Shown here piece after piece: positions 29,038 through 38,770 of a stretch of DNA of 64,000 bases (position 1 is the first letter of the stretch; every line of letters begins with the position of its first letter). Source of the DNA: Limisalsivibrio acetivorans (lineage in GTDB: Bacteria; Chrysiogenota; Deferribacteres; Deferribacterales; Geovibrionaceae); contig NZ_ATWF01000001.1 of the NCBI RefSeq assembly GCF_000421105.1, forward strand, positions 468,930 through 532,929, in the 5' to 3' direction. Under the pieces are notes generated by a model. The model saw only the letters and a list, made by a program, of their open reading frames with translations, had not been told where the DNA came from and searched no databases. Both the position numbers and the translations under genes were made by a program.

Positions 29038-30116
29038 AGAGGTTCCACCTGTACATGCTGCGCTTGTTCATCAAATACACCCTTATAGTTCAGGTATTTG
29101 TGATAATCCTCAATGTAATCGCCAATTCCTTCCACCACACGAAGCTGATGGCGAAATACGATGTATCCTTCTATTCGATCCTCATCTTCGACATTATTAA
29201 GATCCCCTACTCCATACATGAGTCGATGCCCATGGCGATGGCCATAACGGCGATGCTCACTATGGTGACCCTTGTTCGGAGCAACGAGCTTTTAGCCTTT
29301 GTCACACTCGGAGGCAAGCTTCGCAGTCTTGTATATCCCTTTCTTATAATCGGTGTATTCACATCCGGTCTTCTTGTCTGGATGGGGGATACTGTGAATC
29401 CGTGGATCGAGCTTGAGAGGAAGCGTTACGAGACAGAGGTATTCGATCGTGAGCAGTTCGTTCTCAAGGGGAAGCTCACCAACACCTGGATGCGCAGTGA
29501 GGAAGGGTTTGTCCATTTCGAGCTGATAGACCCCATAGACAAGTCGTTCAGGGGTGTCAGCCGCTACAGGCTTGATAACAGCTTCGAGATAGACCGCCTT
29601 GAGAGGATAGAATCCGTTACCCCTTCGGGTGATAAATGGAAGCTTGAGAATATTGAGATATTCAGCCTTGTCCCTGTGCCGGAACTTGTGGAACAGATCG
29701 ATGTGGCTGTGGAAGATAACCCGATGTTCAGCGACCTGGCGGATCTCCCCGTAAATCAGCCGAAATTCCTTTCCATTGCGGAGCTTGGCCGGATCATCGA
29801 CATACTTGAGAATCAGGGGCTCGATGCCTCAAAATATAAGCTGATGCTGTATAAAAACTTCAGCCACGCCCTGAGCGTTATCATCATACTGTTGTTGGTG
29901 TTCCCTTTATCTGTGAACTACTCCCGCCACCGTTCCTATGTACTCAGCGCAGTATATTCACTCTCCGCCGCCTTCGGCTACTGGGTCATAATGGGCTCCG
30001 CCCAGTCCATCGCAAAGACAGGGGTTGTTTCCCCCCTCGTGGCGAGCATTACACCCCATATACTGTTTGCCGGGCTCGCCTTCTATCTCATATACAGCAG
30101 GGAAAGGTCTTCCTAG
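29034..30116 (+). CDS. lptG: LPS export permease LptG
   Basis: The second YjgP/YjgQ permease of the LPS exporter. It opens with RFHLYMLRLFIKYTLIVQV, has six membrane helices and a periplasmic jellyroll near 120-240, and ends with helices AVYSLSAAFGYWVIMGSAQS and TPHILFAGLAFYLIYS. At 360 residues it is normal. It overlaps lptF at its start and, tail to tail, the convergent glycosyltransferase gene by four bases, leaving no room for a terminator. Confidence 0.88.
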   Translation: MKRFHLYMLRLFIKYTLIVQVFVIILNVIANSFHHTKLMAKYDVSFYSILIFDIIKIPYSIHESMPMAMAITAMLTMVTLVRSNELLAFVTLGGKLRSLVYPFLIIGVFTSGLLVWMGDTVNPWIELERKRYETEVFDREQFVLKGKLTNTWMRSEEGFVHFELIDPIDKSFRGVSRYRLDNSFEIDRLERIESVTPSGDKWKLENIEIFSLVPVPELVEQIDVAVEDNPMFSDLADLPVNQPKFLSIAELGRIIDILENQGLDASKYKLMLYKNFSHALSVIIILLLVFPLSVNYSRHRSYVLSAVYSLSAAFGYWVIMGSAQSIAKTGVVSPLVASITPHILFAGLAFYLIYSRERSS

Positions 30117-31321
30117 ATACTCCTCAATTTCGGAGCGATCACCCCAAAGGCATCCGCCGGCTTTATCACCTGCAGACAACGGTTGTCATCGCAGGGGGTC
30201 TTGCGGTGGTTTGATGCGCTAACGCATGGTGAGCATGCAAGCCCTGCGTATATGGGCGTTGTATCCCCAAGAGAGCCATAGAGCTTCGGGGTTTCGGGGC
30301 CGAAGAATACGAATGTGGGCATGTCCGTTATTGCGGCAAAATGCCCCGGCCCAGAATCGTTTGTAACCATAAATGATGACACAGAATAGAGCAGAGGCAG
30401 TTCGGAGAATTTTACTTTGCCAGCAAAATTGATGCATCTGCTTGAACCTACATTCTTCTCGAGCTCCGCCGCCTCACTCCTCTCGGAGGGTGCACCTGTT
30501 ATAAGGAAAACCGTATCCTCACGCTCGGCGAGCATCATCTGGATAAGCTCCTTGAAGTATTCAGGCATCCAGCGTCTCTGGGGGAGGAGATCGCTGGCAT
30601 TGGGGTTAACAAGGACGATTCTCTTTTCCCCGAGTTCAGGGTAGATCCCCCGGATCTTCTCCCTCATTCCAAGCTTCTCCTCATCGGAGAAATACACCTT
30701 GGAGAGTTTTATATCCTCATCGCTTATAAGGGTCTTTGAATATGGTATCTCCTCATCATCTGCGAGCAGTGAATTGATCAGCGCCATAAAGTTTTTGGAG
30801 ATATGTATATGGGGATTATACGCCACCCTGTGGGTCAGCATCTCCCCCCGGAAAAGCCCTTCATTATGGAACCTGTAGAACCCGACACGATTCACTGCGC
30901 CCGAATAGCCTGTGAGCAGTGCTGTGAAGCGGGAGAAAAGCTCGAGATCGATAACCGTATCGATATCCTTTTCCCTGCACCATTTCAGGAAACGTAGCGT
31001 GTCCCTTGTGAGGCTGAAAAAGCCGCTCTCGCTGATGGTAAAGATATTATCCTCTGGGATGGTTTTCAGCAGATCGAGGCTCCCCTTGTTCTTCTCGAAT
31101 ATGACAAAATAGAGCTCTGCACCGGTTTCTTCTGCCAGTTTGCGCATAGCGGGATCGGCGAGTATCGTACTCCCCATCTCCGAAAGCTCGATAAAGAGAA
31201 CCTTTTCAGGCTTTTTAACCTCTTTCTGTATGGGGTTTATAACCTTAGTGATATATGTTGATAAGAAGCAGAGGGGCACACCCGCCAGGTGGTCTATTGC
31301 CCTCATAGTGTCGACTTTCAT
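30113..31321 (-). CDS. Family 9 glycosyltransferase (heptosyltransferase-like)
   Basis: It has the GT9 two-domain pattern: VLFIELSEMGSTILADPAM near the N-terminus, VNPNASDLLPQRRW in the donor-site region, FAGKVKFSELPLLYS, TNDSGPGHFAAI and the C-terminal PCDDNRCLQVI. GT9 enzymes add heptose or related sugars to the LPS core. An N-terminal extension (about 37 residues, partly hydrophobic) may attach it to the membrane. It abuts the flippase-like gene and closes a four-gene envelope operon. Confidence 0.87.
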   Translation of the reverse strand: MKVDTMRAIDHLAGVPLCFLSTYITKVINPIQKEVKKPEKVLFIELSEMGSTILADPAMRKLAEETGAELYFVIFEKNKGSLDLLKTIPEDNIFTISESGFFSLTRDTLRFLKWCREKDIDTVIDLELFSRFTALLTGYSGAVNRVGFYRFHNEGLFRGEMLTHRVAYNPHIHISKNFMALINSLLADDEEIPYSKTLISDEDIKLSKVYFSDEEKLGMREKIRGIYPELGEKRIVLVNPNASDLLPQRRWMPEYFKELIQMMLAEREDTVFLITGAPSERSEAAELEKNVGSSRCINFAGKVKFSELPLLYSVSSFMVTNDSGPGHFAAITDMPTFVFFGPETPKLYGSLGDTTPIYAGLACSPCVSASNHRKTPCDDNRCLQVIKPADAFGVIAPKLRSI

Positions 31322-32233
31322 CTAATACTTCCCCTTCCCCTTTACCCAGAAATACATACCGGGCAGGCTGGATACTATAAGTATGAGCCCGTAGAGGATC
31401 GAAATGGAGAGAACAGACTCCCTCGGTGCGCCCACGAGCATGAATATACCCACCATGGCTCCTTCACGAACGCCCCACCCCGCAAGGGATATGGGAACGA
31501 TGAGCAGAAGAAGCACAGGGGGCACAGTTACCATATACACATAGAGCGGATAGTCAAGCCCAAGGGCGTTGCCGAGGGCAAAAATCGAAAGTACGGAAAA
31601 AAGGTGTGTGAGCAGGGACAGCCCCGACTGAACAGCGATATTCTTCGCACTGTTATAGACCCGCAGGAAGCGTGCCCTGATATTATGAAAAAGCCTTAAC
31701 AGCTGATACTTCGTAAAGAACGGATGTCCTGCAATGAGAAGGAACATAAAGAAACCGCCGAAGCCAACAAGGCCTATACCCATGATAAGCTTATAGAGCC
31801 ACTCGGGGAGAAGACCACGGTTTATAAGGTTTGCTGCGAAGTTGAGAGCCAGAAGCCCCAGCAGGCCGACAATACGATCGATAAAAATGCCGTAGAAGGC
31901 TTCCCTTTTTTTGCATTTGTAGGCGTTGCTCACCTCAAGTATACGAACTGCGTCGCCGCCGATACTCCCCGGGAGAACCTGATTGAAGTAGGAGCCTTTG
32001 AAGTAGCTTTTGCCGTAGAAGAGCACAGACCCGGGAAATTTCAGCGCATTCATAATAAGATACCAGCGATACGAAGCAGTTATTGTGCTTAGGGTCTGCA
32101 AAATAAGGGCACCAAGAATAAGGGGTATGCTGGCGGATGCTGTTATCGCAAAGAACTCGCCGAAATCCACCATCCGGAAAACGAAGAAGAGCAAAACGGC
32201 GGATACGGCAAACTTAATTATGTTCGTGATCAA
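31322..32233 (-). CDS. Flippase-like membrane protein (LPG synthase TM / UPF0104)
   Basis: The 303 residues have about eight membrane helices and the conserved FNQVLPGSIGGDAVRILEV (84-102) and VPISLAGWGVREGAMVG blocks of this family. Members either move lipids across the membrane or serve aminoacyl-lipid synthases; there is no C-terminal synthase domain. It starts by overlapping the upstream GT39 gene by four bases. It may flip a lipid-linked sugar for the neighbouring glycosyltransferases (inference). Confidence 0.88.
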   Translation of the reverse strand: MITNIIKFAVSAVLLFFVFRMVDFGEFFAITASASIPLILGALILQTLSTITASYRWYLIMNALKFPGSVLFYGKSYFKGSYFNQVLPGSIGGDAVRILEVSNAYKCKKREAFYGIFIDRIVGLLGLLALNFAANLINRGLLPEWLYKLIMGIGLVGFGGFFMFLLIAGHPFFTKYQLLRLFHNIRARFLRVYNSAKNIAVQSGLSLLTHLFSVLSIFALGNALGLDYPLYVYMVTVPPVLLLLIVPISLAGWGVREGAMVGIFMLVGAPRESVLSISILYGLILIVSSLPGMYFWVKGKGKY

Positions 32234-33621
32234 CCTTTAACCCTGTATATATAGAATTCACGCTCTTTAAGCCCCTCTTGCCGGAACACGTAGCGCTCCA
32301 CAAGTTCAACGGAAGAGAAAACCTCCTTGAGCTTTTTATATTCATCACCTTCGCTGAGGAAAAGCCCCTCCATCTTTGAGAAGTCCTTTTCCTTGTCCCA
32401 TATGTCAAACTGGCTGAAACGCTCCCTTATGGGGATACTCACATCCGTACGCCCCTCCACATAGAAGGCTATCATCGAAGCTATGCGCAGATGCCCGCCA
32501 AAAAGCTCATCACCGGGCTTTATGTAGCTCTCATACCGCTCAACAGCCTGCTCATACCCCTGTATACGGCTGTGGATATTCAGGTTTGGCGGCAGAGGGA
32601 GGAGGTTTGAGAACTTCACCACAAAGGTCATCGTAAAGGCGAGAACAGCCCCCGCTATAAAGGTTTTCTTGAGCTTGTATCTCTGCACCGCATGGGCAAA
32701 GACGGCGGTTCCCGTGATGAAGGCGATGGCCGCCCAGTTCAGCTCCATGCGCTTGAACATTCCCTTATATAAAAAGAAGAGAAGCGGGAAGAGGCAGGAG
32801 ACCATAACGAAGAAGTATCTATCATTTTTGAACCAGTCCTTCACATCGAAAAAATAGCGCAGGAGTATGGCAAAGTATACGGGTGTAAAGACAACAAACA
32901 GACCGGCTATAAACTCAACAAGATACTTGGATCTGAATGTATTGCCTGTGCCATGAGCATATTGGAAAGAGAAGCTCAACCATTCATTCTGCATATTCCA
33001 TATAATTACCGGCGAAAACACGATAAATGCCACTACAACAGCCGCCCAGGGCTTGACGCTTATGAATAGCTTCGGCCGTTTTAACAGCACAAAGATAAAA
33101 AGTGATCCCATATACAAGACAGAGGTGTATTTGCTCAGCATCAGCCCGCCGAGCATCACCCCGGTGAGCATATAGTCCGTCCATGACCCTCTGAAAACAG
33201 CCTTGTATGAATGATACGCCGAGGCCGCCCAGAACAGGATAAGGGGTGCATCGGGGGTTATTATCGTATAGCCCATGTTGGTTGACGGAAGAGTTGCGGA
33301 AACCAGCAGAGCGAGCCACGCCGTTTCTCTGGAAAAGACATCCCTTGTCAGCAGATACATATACACCGATGCGCCGCTCATACAGAACACAGCAGCAAGG
33401 CGGACAGTGAATTCACTATCCCCGAAGAGCGTAAACGGCCATATTATCCATGCCACCATGGGTGGATGGTCGTAGTAGCTCAGCTCCGGGTATACGCTCC
33501 AGAGCCAGTAGTATGCCTCGTCCGGATGCAGGGGGAGCATTATGTTGTAAAAGGCCTGTAGAATACCGAATACTGCAATGGCTAAAAGTGCGTTTCTATC
33601 TGTTAGAATAGAGGTTTTCAT
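32230..33621 (-). CDS. Family 39 (ArnT-like) lipid-linked sugar transferase
   Basis: A multi-pass membrane glycosyltransferase of 463 residues. The first periplasmic loop carries LHPDEAYYWLWS and LSYYDHPPMVAWIIWP, the acidic motif plus YYDHPP typical of ArnT/GT39 enzymes that use polyprenyl-phosphate sugars. About twelve hydrophobic segments and a C-terminal periplasmic domain follow. It likely decorates lipid A or another envelope glycan. Both ends overlap neighbouring genes by four bases. Confidence 0.87.
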   Translation of the reverse strand: MKTSILTDRNALLAIAVFGILQAFYNIMLPLHPDEAYYWLWSVYPELSYYDHPPMVAWIIWPFTLFGDSEFTVRLAAVFCMSGASVYMYLLTRDVFSRETAWLALLVSATLPSTNMGYTIITPDAPLILFWAASAYHSYKAVFRGSWTDYMLTGVMLGGLMLSKYTSVLYMGSLFIFVLLKRPKLFISVKPWAAVVVAFIVFSPVIIWNMQNEWLSFSFQYAHGTGNTFRSKYLVEFIAGLFVVFTPVYFAILLRYFFDVKDWFKNDRYFFVMVSCLFPLLFFLYKGMFKRMELNWAAIAFITGTAVFAHAVQRYKLKKTFIAGAVLAFTMTFVVKFSNLLPLPPNLNIHSRIQGYEQAVERYESYIKPGDELFGGHLRIASMIAFYVEGRTDVSIPIRERFSQFDIWDKEKDFSKMEGLFLSEGDEYKKLKEVFSSVELVERYVFRQEGLKEREFYIYRVKG

Positions 33622-34301
33622 GGAAAGGCGTCTTTCTCCCTGTACATTGCGTAGTGCACGAGCTTGCTCACCCCGTAGGTGATCACAAAGGCGAATATAA
33701 CATCGCTCAGAAAATGCTTACCCTGAGCCACCCTTGTCATGCCGATGAGCCCTCCGTAGGTAAGGGTTATCCAGAAAACCTTGCGTCTCCATTCCCTTCT
33801 GGCAACGAGAGCCAGTGTTACTAGGAAGAAGCCCGCAGAGGCGTGTCCGCTGACGAATGAACAGTTTGAACTGCACTGATCAGCGAGGGTGAACGCCGGT
33901 GTAAAGATCTTATCACCACCGAATTCTGCAACATTAGTGGGTCTCGCCCTTCCTATTCCCTCTTTCATGACACCGTTCACCGTTATTACCGGCCCAATAA
34001 GCATGGCGATAAGCAGGAAAAGGCACGCCTTCTTGATACGCATAGCCTTTTCATTACCCGGCTTATGCAGTTTCGTTTCAACCACAACCACATAGGTGAC
34101 AATAACTATAAGGGCAAGCAGAAGAGCACCAACATGGGCGGACTGGTAGAAATAGTCGATCCATGGATAGTCGCTCAGATAGAACTCCCCGTCCTTATAG
34201 AATATGGATGAAAACCATATATCTATCCGGGGGAAATACTTAAATATGAGCCCGCCTATTACGGACAATGCGATAAATTTATATGACAGATTAAACAGCA
34301 A
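33618..34301 (-). CDS. PAP2-family membrane phosphatase (LpxE-like)
   Basis: The 227 residues carry the three acid-phosphatase motifs: KEGIGRARP, SFVSGHASAGF and TRVAQGKHFLSDV, with six hydrophobic segments. Relatives remove phosphate from undecaprenyl pyrophosphate, phosphatidylglycerophosphate or lipid A (LpxE). It is the first gene of the operon with ArnT-like, flippase-like and GT9 genes, which favours a lipid A or carrier-lipid substrate, but sequence alone does not decide. Divergent from leuB. Confidence 0.88.
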   Translation of the reverse strand: MLFNLSYKFIALSVIGGLIFKYFPRIDIWFSSIFYKDGEFYLSDYPWIDYFYQSAHVGALLLALIVIVTYVVVVETKLHKPGNEKAMRIKKACLFLLIAMLIGPVITVNGVMKEGIGRARPTNVAEFGGDKIFTPAFTLADQCSSNCSFVSGHASAGFFLVTLALVARREWRRKVFWITLTYGGLIGMTRVAQGKHFLSDVIFAFVITYGVSKLVHYAMYREKDAFP

Positions 34302-34412
34302 TTATTCTCTCCGAAATGGGTTATAGGATGTTTCAACCGGGAGATATTAGCAGGATACGCAGGATTTAGCAACGATGCAAAACATGTTCAATAACACTAA
34401 AAACAGTTTCAT

Positions 34413-34442
34413 TTGACTTTACATATTCGGGTGTATTAAAAT
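34413..34442 (+). promoter_or_regulatory. Promoter of leuB
   Basis: -35 TTGACT at 34413-34418, an 18-nt spacer, and -10 TAAAAT at 34437-34442. The start codon follows about 35 bases later with GGAGG; there is no leader peptide or attenuator. Confidence 0.6.
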
Positions 34443-34476
34443 GTCGGTTGATTAATCGAAAATATCGGAGGTTTTT

Positions 34477-35553
34477 ATGTATAAAGTAGCGGTACTCCCC
34501 GGCGACGGTATTGGTCCCGAGGTTATGAAGCAGGCAATCAAGGTGCTTGAGAAGGTTTCGGACAAATACGGTAAGGAGTTCCAGTTCACATCAGCAGATG
34601 TGGGCGGAATCGCCATAGACAACCACGGAACACCCCTCCCCGAGGAAACACTCAAGCTCTGCGAAGAGAGCGAGGCTATCCTTTTCGGCTCTGTGGGCGG
34701 ACCCAAATGGGAGAACCTTCCTCCTGAAAAACAGCCCGAGAGGGGTGCCCTGCTCCCCCTGAGAAAGCACTTCAGGCTCTTCTGCAACATCCGTCCCGTT
34801 AAGATATTCAAGGCGCTCATCGATTCCAGCTCGCTCAAGAATACACTCATCCCCGATGGTCTTGATATCGCATTCTTCCGTGAACTCACTGGCGGCATCT
34901 ATTTCGGCCAGCCCAAGGAGATCAGCGAAGACAGGCAGAGAGGAATGGACACTATGGTATATACCGTCCCCGAGATTGAGCGTATCGCAAGGCTTGCCTT
35001 CGAAGCCGCAAGAATCAGGGATAACAAGGTAACCAGCGTGGACAAGGCAAACGTGCTCATGACAAGCGTTCTCTGGCGTGAAACCGTTACAAAGCTCCAC
35101 GAAAAGGAATACAGCGATGTTGAGCTGAACCATATGTACGTGGACAACGCCGCAATGCAGCTCGTTCGCTACCCCCAGCAGTTTGATGTTGTGGTAACCG
35201 GAAACATGTTCGGCGATATACTCAGCGATGAAGCCGCCATGCTCACAGGGTCCCTCGGCATGCTCCCCTCCGCATCTATAAACTCAGACGGCTTCGGGCT
35301 CTATGAACCCATAGGCGGAACGGCACCCGATATCGCAGGGCAGAACATCGCAAACCCCATTGCGCAGATACTCTCCGCCGCACTCATGATACGCTACAGC
35401 TTCGATATGGATGATGCAGCAACCTCCATTGAAAAGGCCATCGAAGATATCCTCGAAAAAGGATACAGAACCGGCGACCTCTTCCGTGAAGGTGAAGGAC
35501 AAACTAAGGTTAATACCGACGAAATGGGCGACCTTATCGTAGAAAGAATATAA
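34477..35553 (+). CDS. leuB: 3-isopropylmalate dehydrogenase
   Basis: It oxidises and decarboxylates 3-isopropylmalate in leucine synthesis, using NAD. Motifs are [19 protein letters not shown] (LeuB-type, not isocitrate dehydrogenase), [16 protein letters not shown] and [25 protein letters not shown]. Length 358 is typical. It is a single gene with promoter and terminator; the other leu genes are elsewhere. Confidence 0.96.
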   Translation: MYKVAVLPGDGIGPEVMKQAIKVLEKVSDKYGKEFQFTSADVGGIAIDNHGTPLPEETLKLCEESEAILFGSVGGPKWENLPPEKQPERGALLPLRKHFRLFCNIRPVKIFKALIDSSSLKNTLIPDGLDIAFFRELTGGIYFGQPKEISEDRQRGMDTMVYTVPEIERIARLAFEAARIRDNKVTSVDKANVLMTSVLWRETVTKLHEKEYSDVELNHMYVDNAAMQLVRYPQQFDVVVTGNMFGDILSDEAAMLTGSLGMLPSASINSDGFGLYEPIGGTAPDIAGQNIANPIAQILSAALMIRYSFDMDDAATSIEKAIEDILEKGYRTGDLFREGEGQTKVNTDEMGDLIVERI

Positions 35554-35576
35554 ACATATCTCTATATCAAATAATG

Positions 35577-35606
35577 AAGCCCCTTCAAAAACGAAGGGGC
35601 TTTTTT
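35577..35606 (+). terminator. Rho-independent terminator of leuB
   Basis: AAGCCCCTTC/GAAGGGGCTT, a 10-bp stem with a six-base loop, followed by a T-run. Confidence 0.93.
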
Positions 35607-35943
35607 GTTATAAGAATAATTGTAAGTAACTAATACATTGTTTAATCTTTATGTATAAAGCTCCTCTTAAAAACAGATTTGGCAAATATTGAGTTCGATA
35701 CGATAAGCTTTTAATATATGGGAAATTCCAAACATAAAATCAAGATTCAAACAGTCTAACGTATCTATCTGACAATAAATGCAGATACCAAACATGGAAA
35801 CACAAGTATTTTCCCCGTCATAGCGAGAATTTTTACAAACAGACATTATCCCCGTCCCGCAGATTATTCTAGCCAAAATAAGAGTAAATTGATAAAATTA
35901 TCGAAATCTTTATATAAAATCTTCATATATTGGAGCAGATTCT
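35607..35943. repeat. Gene-free gap with a decayed copy of the mosaic repeat
   Basis: From about 35642 the text TTTATGTATAAAGCTCCT, CTTAAAAACAGATTTGG and GGGAAATTCC matches, with deletions, the ~119-bp module seen at 8255 and 8737. No palindromic GGCTTCC core remains. The remainder, AT-rich, should contain the proC promoter. Confidence 0.55.
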
Positions 35944-36765
35944 ATGCTTAGAAACTACAAGATCGGATTCATTGGCGCAGGCAACATGACGGAGGCGATC
36001 GTCCGTGGTATCACCACGAAGACAAACCCCGCACTCATAGCCGTTTCGGACATCAATGAAGCCCGCCTCGATATGTTCAAAACCCAGTACAAGGTAGGCC
36101 AAGCCAACATAGATAATAAAAGAACCGTTGATTTCTGCGACATACTCTTCATCGCCACCAAGCCCCAGATTATCCCCGATGTGCTCGATGAGCTTAAGGA
36201 TGATATAGGTGACCGGCTTGTTGTATCCATCGCCGCAGGTGTCCAGTGCCCCACCATCGAGTCCCACCTCCCCGAGGGGACAAGGGTTGTGCGTGTAATG
36301 GCAAACACCCCTGCCCTCGTTATGACAGGCGCAACAGCGGTCTGCGCAGGAAGCCACGCCACAGATGATGATGTAGATCTTATCAAGTCGATTTTCGAGC
36401 TCGTGGGTGTGTGCGTTGTGGTGAAAGAGGACAGGATGGACGCCATCACAGGCCTTTCAGGAAGCGGCCCCGCCTTTGTATACATGTTTATCGACGCTCT
36501 TAGCGACGGAGGTGTTAACATGGGGCTCACACGTGCCAACGCAACCCTCCTCGCTGCCCAGACCGTCATGGGAGCTGCTAAGATGGTACTTGAGACAGGC
36601 GTACACCCCTGCCAGCTCAAGGATAACGTAACAACACCCGCCGGAACAACGATCAAGGCGCTCCACGCCATGGACAAGGCGGGCTTTCGTCCGGCGGTCA
36701 TCGATGCAGTTGAGGCTGCAACGCTGAAATCAAGAGAACTTGGAAAGACTAAGAAGGACGATTAA
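35944..36765 (+). CDS. proC: Pyrroline-5-carboxylate reductase
   Basis: It reduces P5C to L-proline with NAD(P)H. The Rossmann start IGFIGAGNMTEAIVRG and the C-terminal signature GPAFVYMFIDALSDGGVNMG, followed later by TTPAGTTIKAL, are typical. Length 273 is normal. It lies about 2 kb downstream of the hypD gene on the opposite strand. HypD also yields P5C, so in this cell P5C can be reduced here or oxidised by the P5C dehydrogenase at 46.7 kb. Confidence 0.96.
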   Translation: MLRNYKIGFIGAGNMTEAIVRGITTKTNPALIAVSDINEARLDMFKTQYKVGQANIDNKRTVDFCDILFIATKPQIIPDVLDELKDDIGDRLVVSIAAGVQCPTIESHLPEGTRVVRVMANTPALVMTGATAVCAGSHATDDDVDLIKSIFELVGVCVVVKEDRMDAITGLSGSGPAFVYMFIDALSDGGVNMGLTRANATLLAAQTVMGAAKMVLETGVHPCQLKDNVTTPAGTTIKALHAMDKAGFRPAVIDAVEAATLKSRELGKTKKDD

Positions 36766-36775
36766 TCAACTAAAC

Positions 36776-36805
36776 AGGCCGGAATGATTTTCAACCGGCC
36801 TTTTT
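36776..36805 (+). terminator. Terminator between proC and the convergent exporter gene
   Basis: AGGCCGG/CCGGCCT stem with a 12-base loop, followed by TTTTT on the plus strand. Confidence 0.85.
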
Positions 36806-37680
36806 CATGTCCTGTTTACGCTGAGAACCACAAGCCCTGCTATCAGCAGACCTATCCCCGTCACTGTCCCCGGACTCACAGCTTCACCAAGGAAGAATAT
36901 ACCGAGGCACCCTGCCGTAAGAGGCTCTGCGAGGGCAAGCGTTCCCGCAGTAGAAACCTTAACGTACTGCAGCCCCCTTGCAAAAAGCACATAGGACAGT
37001 GTGGTCACGATAAGCCCGAGGTGCGCCATCAGGAGTGCACCCTGAACGGTCACCGTCCAGGATATGTCGTTGATGAACAGGAAGGGCGCAAGCATGAATG
37101 CACCAAAAAAGAACTGGGATGCCATAACCTCGCTAGGTTTCAGCTTCCGCTCAAGGAGAAGCTTGCTTGTAAGAGTATAAAGAGCATAGGAAGCGCCGGC
37201 TCCCAGTGCGAGAAGGATTCCGTATATATTGATGCTGACACCCTCTTTGCTACCTGTTAGAACAAGAACAGTGCCGCCGGCTACTGCCAGAGCCGAAGAT
37301 ACGTACCATGCCTTAGACAACCCCTCTCTCATAACCAGACTGCCAAGCAGGCCGGCAAACATGGGTGAACTGCCGATGGCAACGATGGTTCCCACAGCCA
37401 CACCCGTCATATAAACGCCGCTAAAGAAGCATATCTGGTAAAGTGCAATGAAGAGTGCACCGGAGAGCGTCACACTGTTCAGCCATTTTTTACATGCGGA
37501 GAACCCGTTCTTGCTGATGTAGATAAGGAATAGTGCCGTACCGCCTATGGCAAGCCTTAAGGCACCAACTGCCAGAGGTGATGCACCTTCGGGTGAAAGC
37601 GCCTGTGTAGTGCCCGTTGTTCCCCAAAGAACGGCGGCGGAGATTACGAGAAGTTTTCCCGCTAAGTTATTATTAATCAT
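36805..37680 (-). CDS. EamA-family (DMT) transporter
   Basis: The 291 residues hold ten membrane helices in two EamA repeats (LLVISAAVLWGTTGTTQAL at the start and GILLALGAGASYALYTLTSK at mid-length). DMT proteins such as RhaT, YdcZ and YedA export amino acids or metabolites; substrate unknown. Convergent with proC. Upstream lies the second repeat block. Confidence 0.9.
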   Translation of the reverse strand: MINNNLAGKLLVISAAVLWGTTGTTQALSPEGASPLAVGALRLAIGGTALFLIYISKNGFSACKKWLNSVTLSGALFIALYQICFFSGVYMTGVAVGTIVAIGSSPMFAGLLGSLVMREGLSKAWYVSSALAVAGGTVLVLTGSKEGVSINIYGILLALGAGASYALYTLTSKLLLERKLKPSEVMASQFFFGAFMLAPFLFINDISWTVTVQGALLMAHLGLIVTTLSYVLFARGLQYVKVSTAGTLALAEPLTAGCLGIFFLGEAVSPGTVTGIGLLIAGLVVLSVNRT

Positions 37681-37727
37681 GACACACCTACAAAAATGAA
37701 TGAAACACGATTGTAATGATTTAGGTG

Positions 37728-38762
37728 CCCCAAGTAAAATGATTTTTTCTAAATGGGTTTTTAAGGGGTTCCTAAGGGGAAGGTTTCCCTACAATTTCCT
37801 AGATTAATGACGACGCAGACCGTTATAAAGTATGCTGTCACGTGCCCGGTGCGAGCAAAACAACGTGCCCCGTGTGGATCTGTTTGTTCAGTAGTCATAC
37901 ATTCGACCATGTAGTTGTTGCGTACACGTTCCTTTCTTTTCTTCCCTGAATGTTTTTAAGCCGAACGAGTACTCACTTTTCCGCCCGGAATATTTCCCGC
38001 ACGACAACCATTGCTGAATCTATGAATAGTGGCTTCGGTTAACTGTGATTAGTTAATAACCTCCTCAGAATCAGGAAATATTCAGGAAAAGGGAGTGCGA
38101 AGCAAGGGTACCGTCATCAGTTATCAGTATTTTATTAAAATGCTGGTAACAATGACGGATTAAAAACTCTGAGGGAGTAGTTTTGCATACTTTTCTAAAA
38201 AGTATGTGGCGCATAAGCGCAAGACAAATAAGTTAGTGACTTATTTCGAGTATAAGTGTGAAAGCAAAAATCGCAGGGAACTTTTTAGGGAACAAAGTTC
38301 CCCGCACCCCTCAAAAACTCCTTTATTTATCTGAATAATTTCCCGTCCATGGAAATTATTCTGCCGTTCGAAGAAAGAGGCTTCCTTCTCACTTACGCAA
38401 GCGCGCTTTCATCAATGAAAGCTTTTGCTAATCATACGTTTGGGGTTGATACGTAACAGGCTTCCATGGATGGAAGCCTCTGAAGTGAAGAATATGGAGC
38501 TATGCTTCATATTCTGTAACGGAAGTAAGCGAAGCGAAGGCTTTGCCGAGCGGAGCGGCAGGGAAATTCTCAGGATGATGAATTTCCCAGATTAGTATGG
38601 ATGGAAGCCCTGAAGGCGGAGCTGAATTGGGCTTTGCTCAATTCACGTAGCCGGAAGTGCGAGAGGGCAAAGTCCCTTTGCCCGAACAACAATGGAATTT
38701 CCATGGATGGGAAATTCCATAGATATATTAGGGGGAAATATTCATGAATATCTCCCCCTAAA
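37728..38762. repeat. Mosaic palindromic repeat block R2
   Basis: This 1-kb non-coding block lies between hypD and the EamA gene. It contains an inverted copy of the 8255-type module (TTTTTAAGGGGTTCC near 37760). Next comes a ~170-bp hairpin-rich stretch at 38160-38335 that recurs inverted at about 56126-56290. From 38459 a GGCTTCC module carries the GAATATGG hairpin, and a second unit from ~38599 carries GAATTGGGCTTTGCTCAATTC and GGGCAAAG-TCC-CTTTGCCC hairpins. It ends in a long TTAGGGGGA...TCCCCCTAA hairpin. Confidence 0.88.
38728..38762 (-). terminator. Long hairpin behind hypD, probable transcript end
   Basis: TTAGGGGGA-N-ATATTCATGAATAT-N-TCCCCCTAA folds as one ~16-bp hairpin starting about ten bases past the hypD stop. 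It lacks a proper T-run, so it may be a stabiliser or part of the repeat rather than an intrinsic terminator. Confidence 0.5.
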
Positions 38763-38770
38763 CGCTATAC

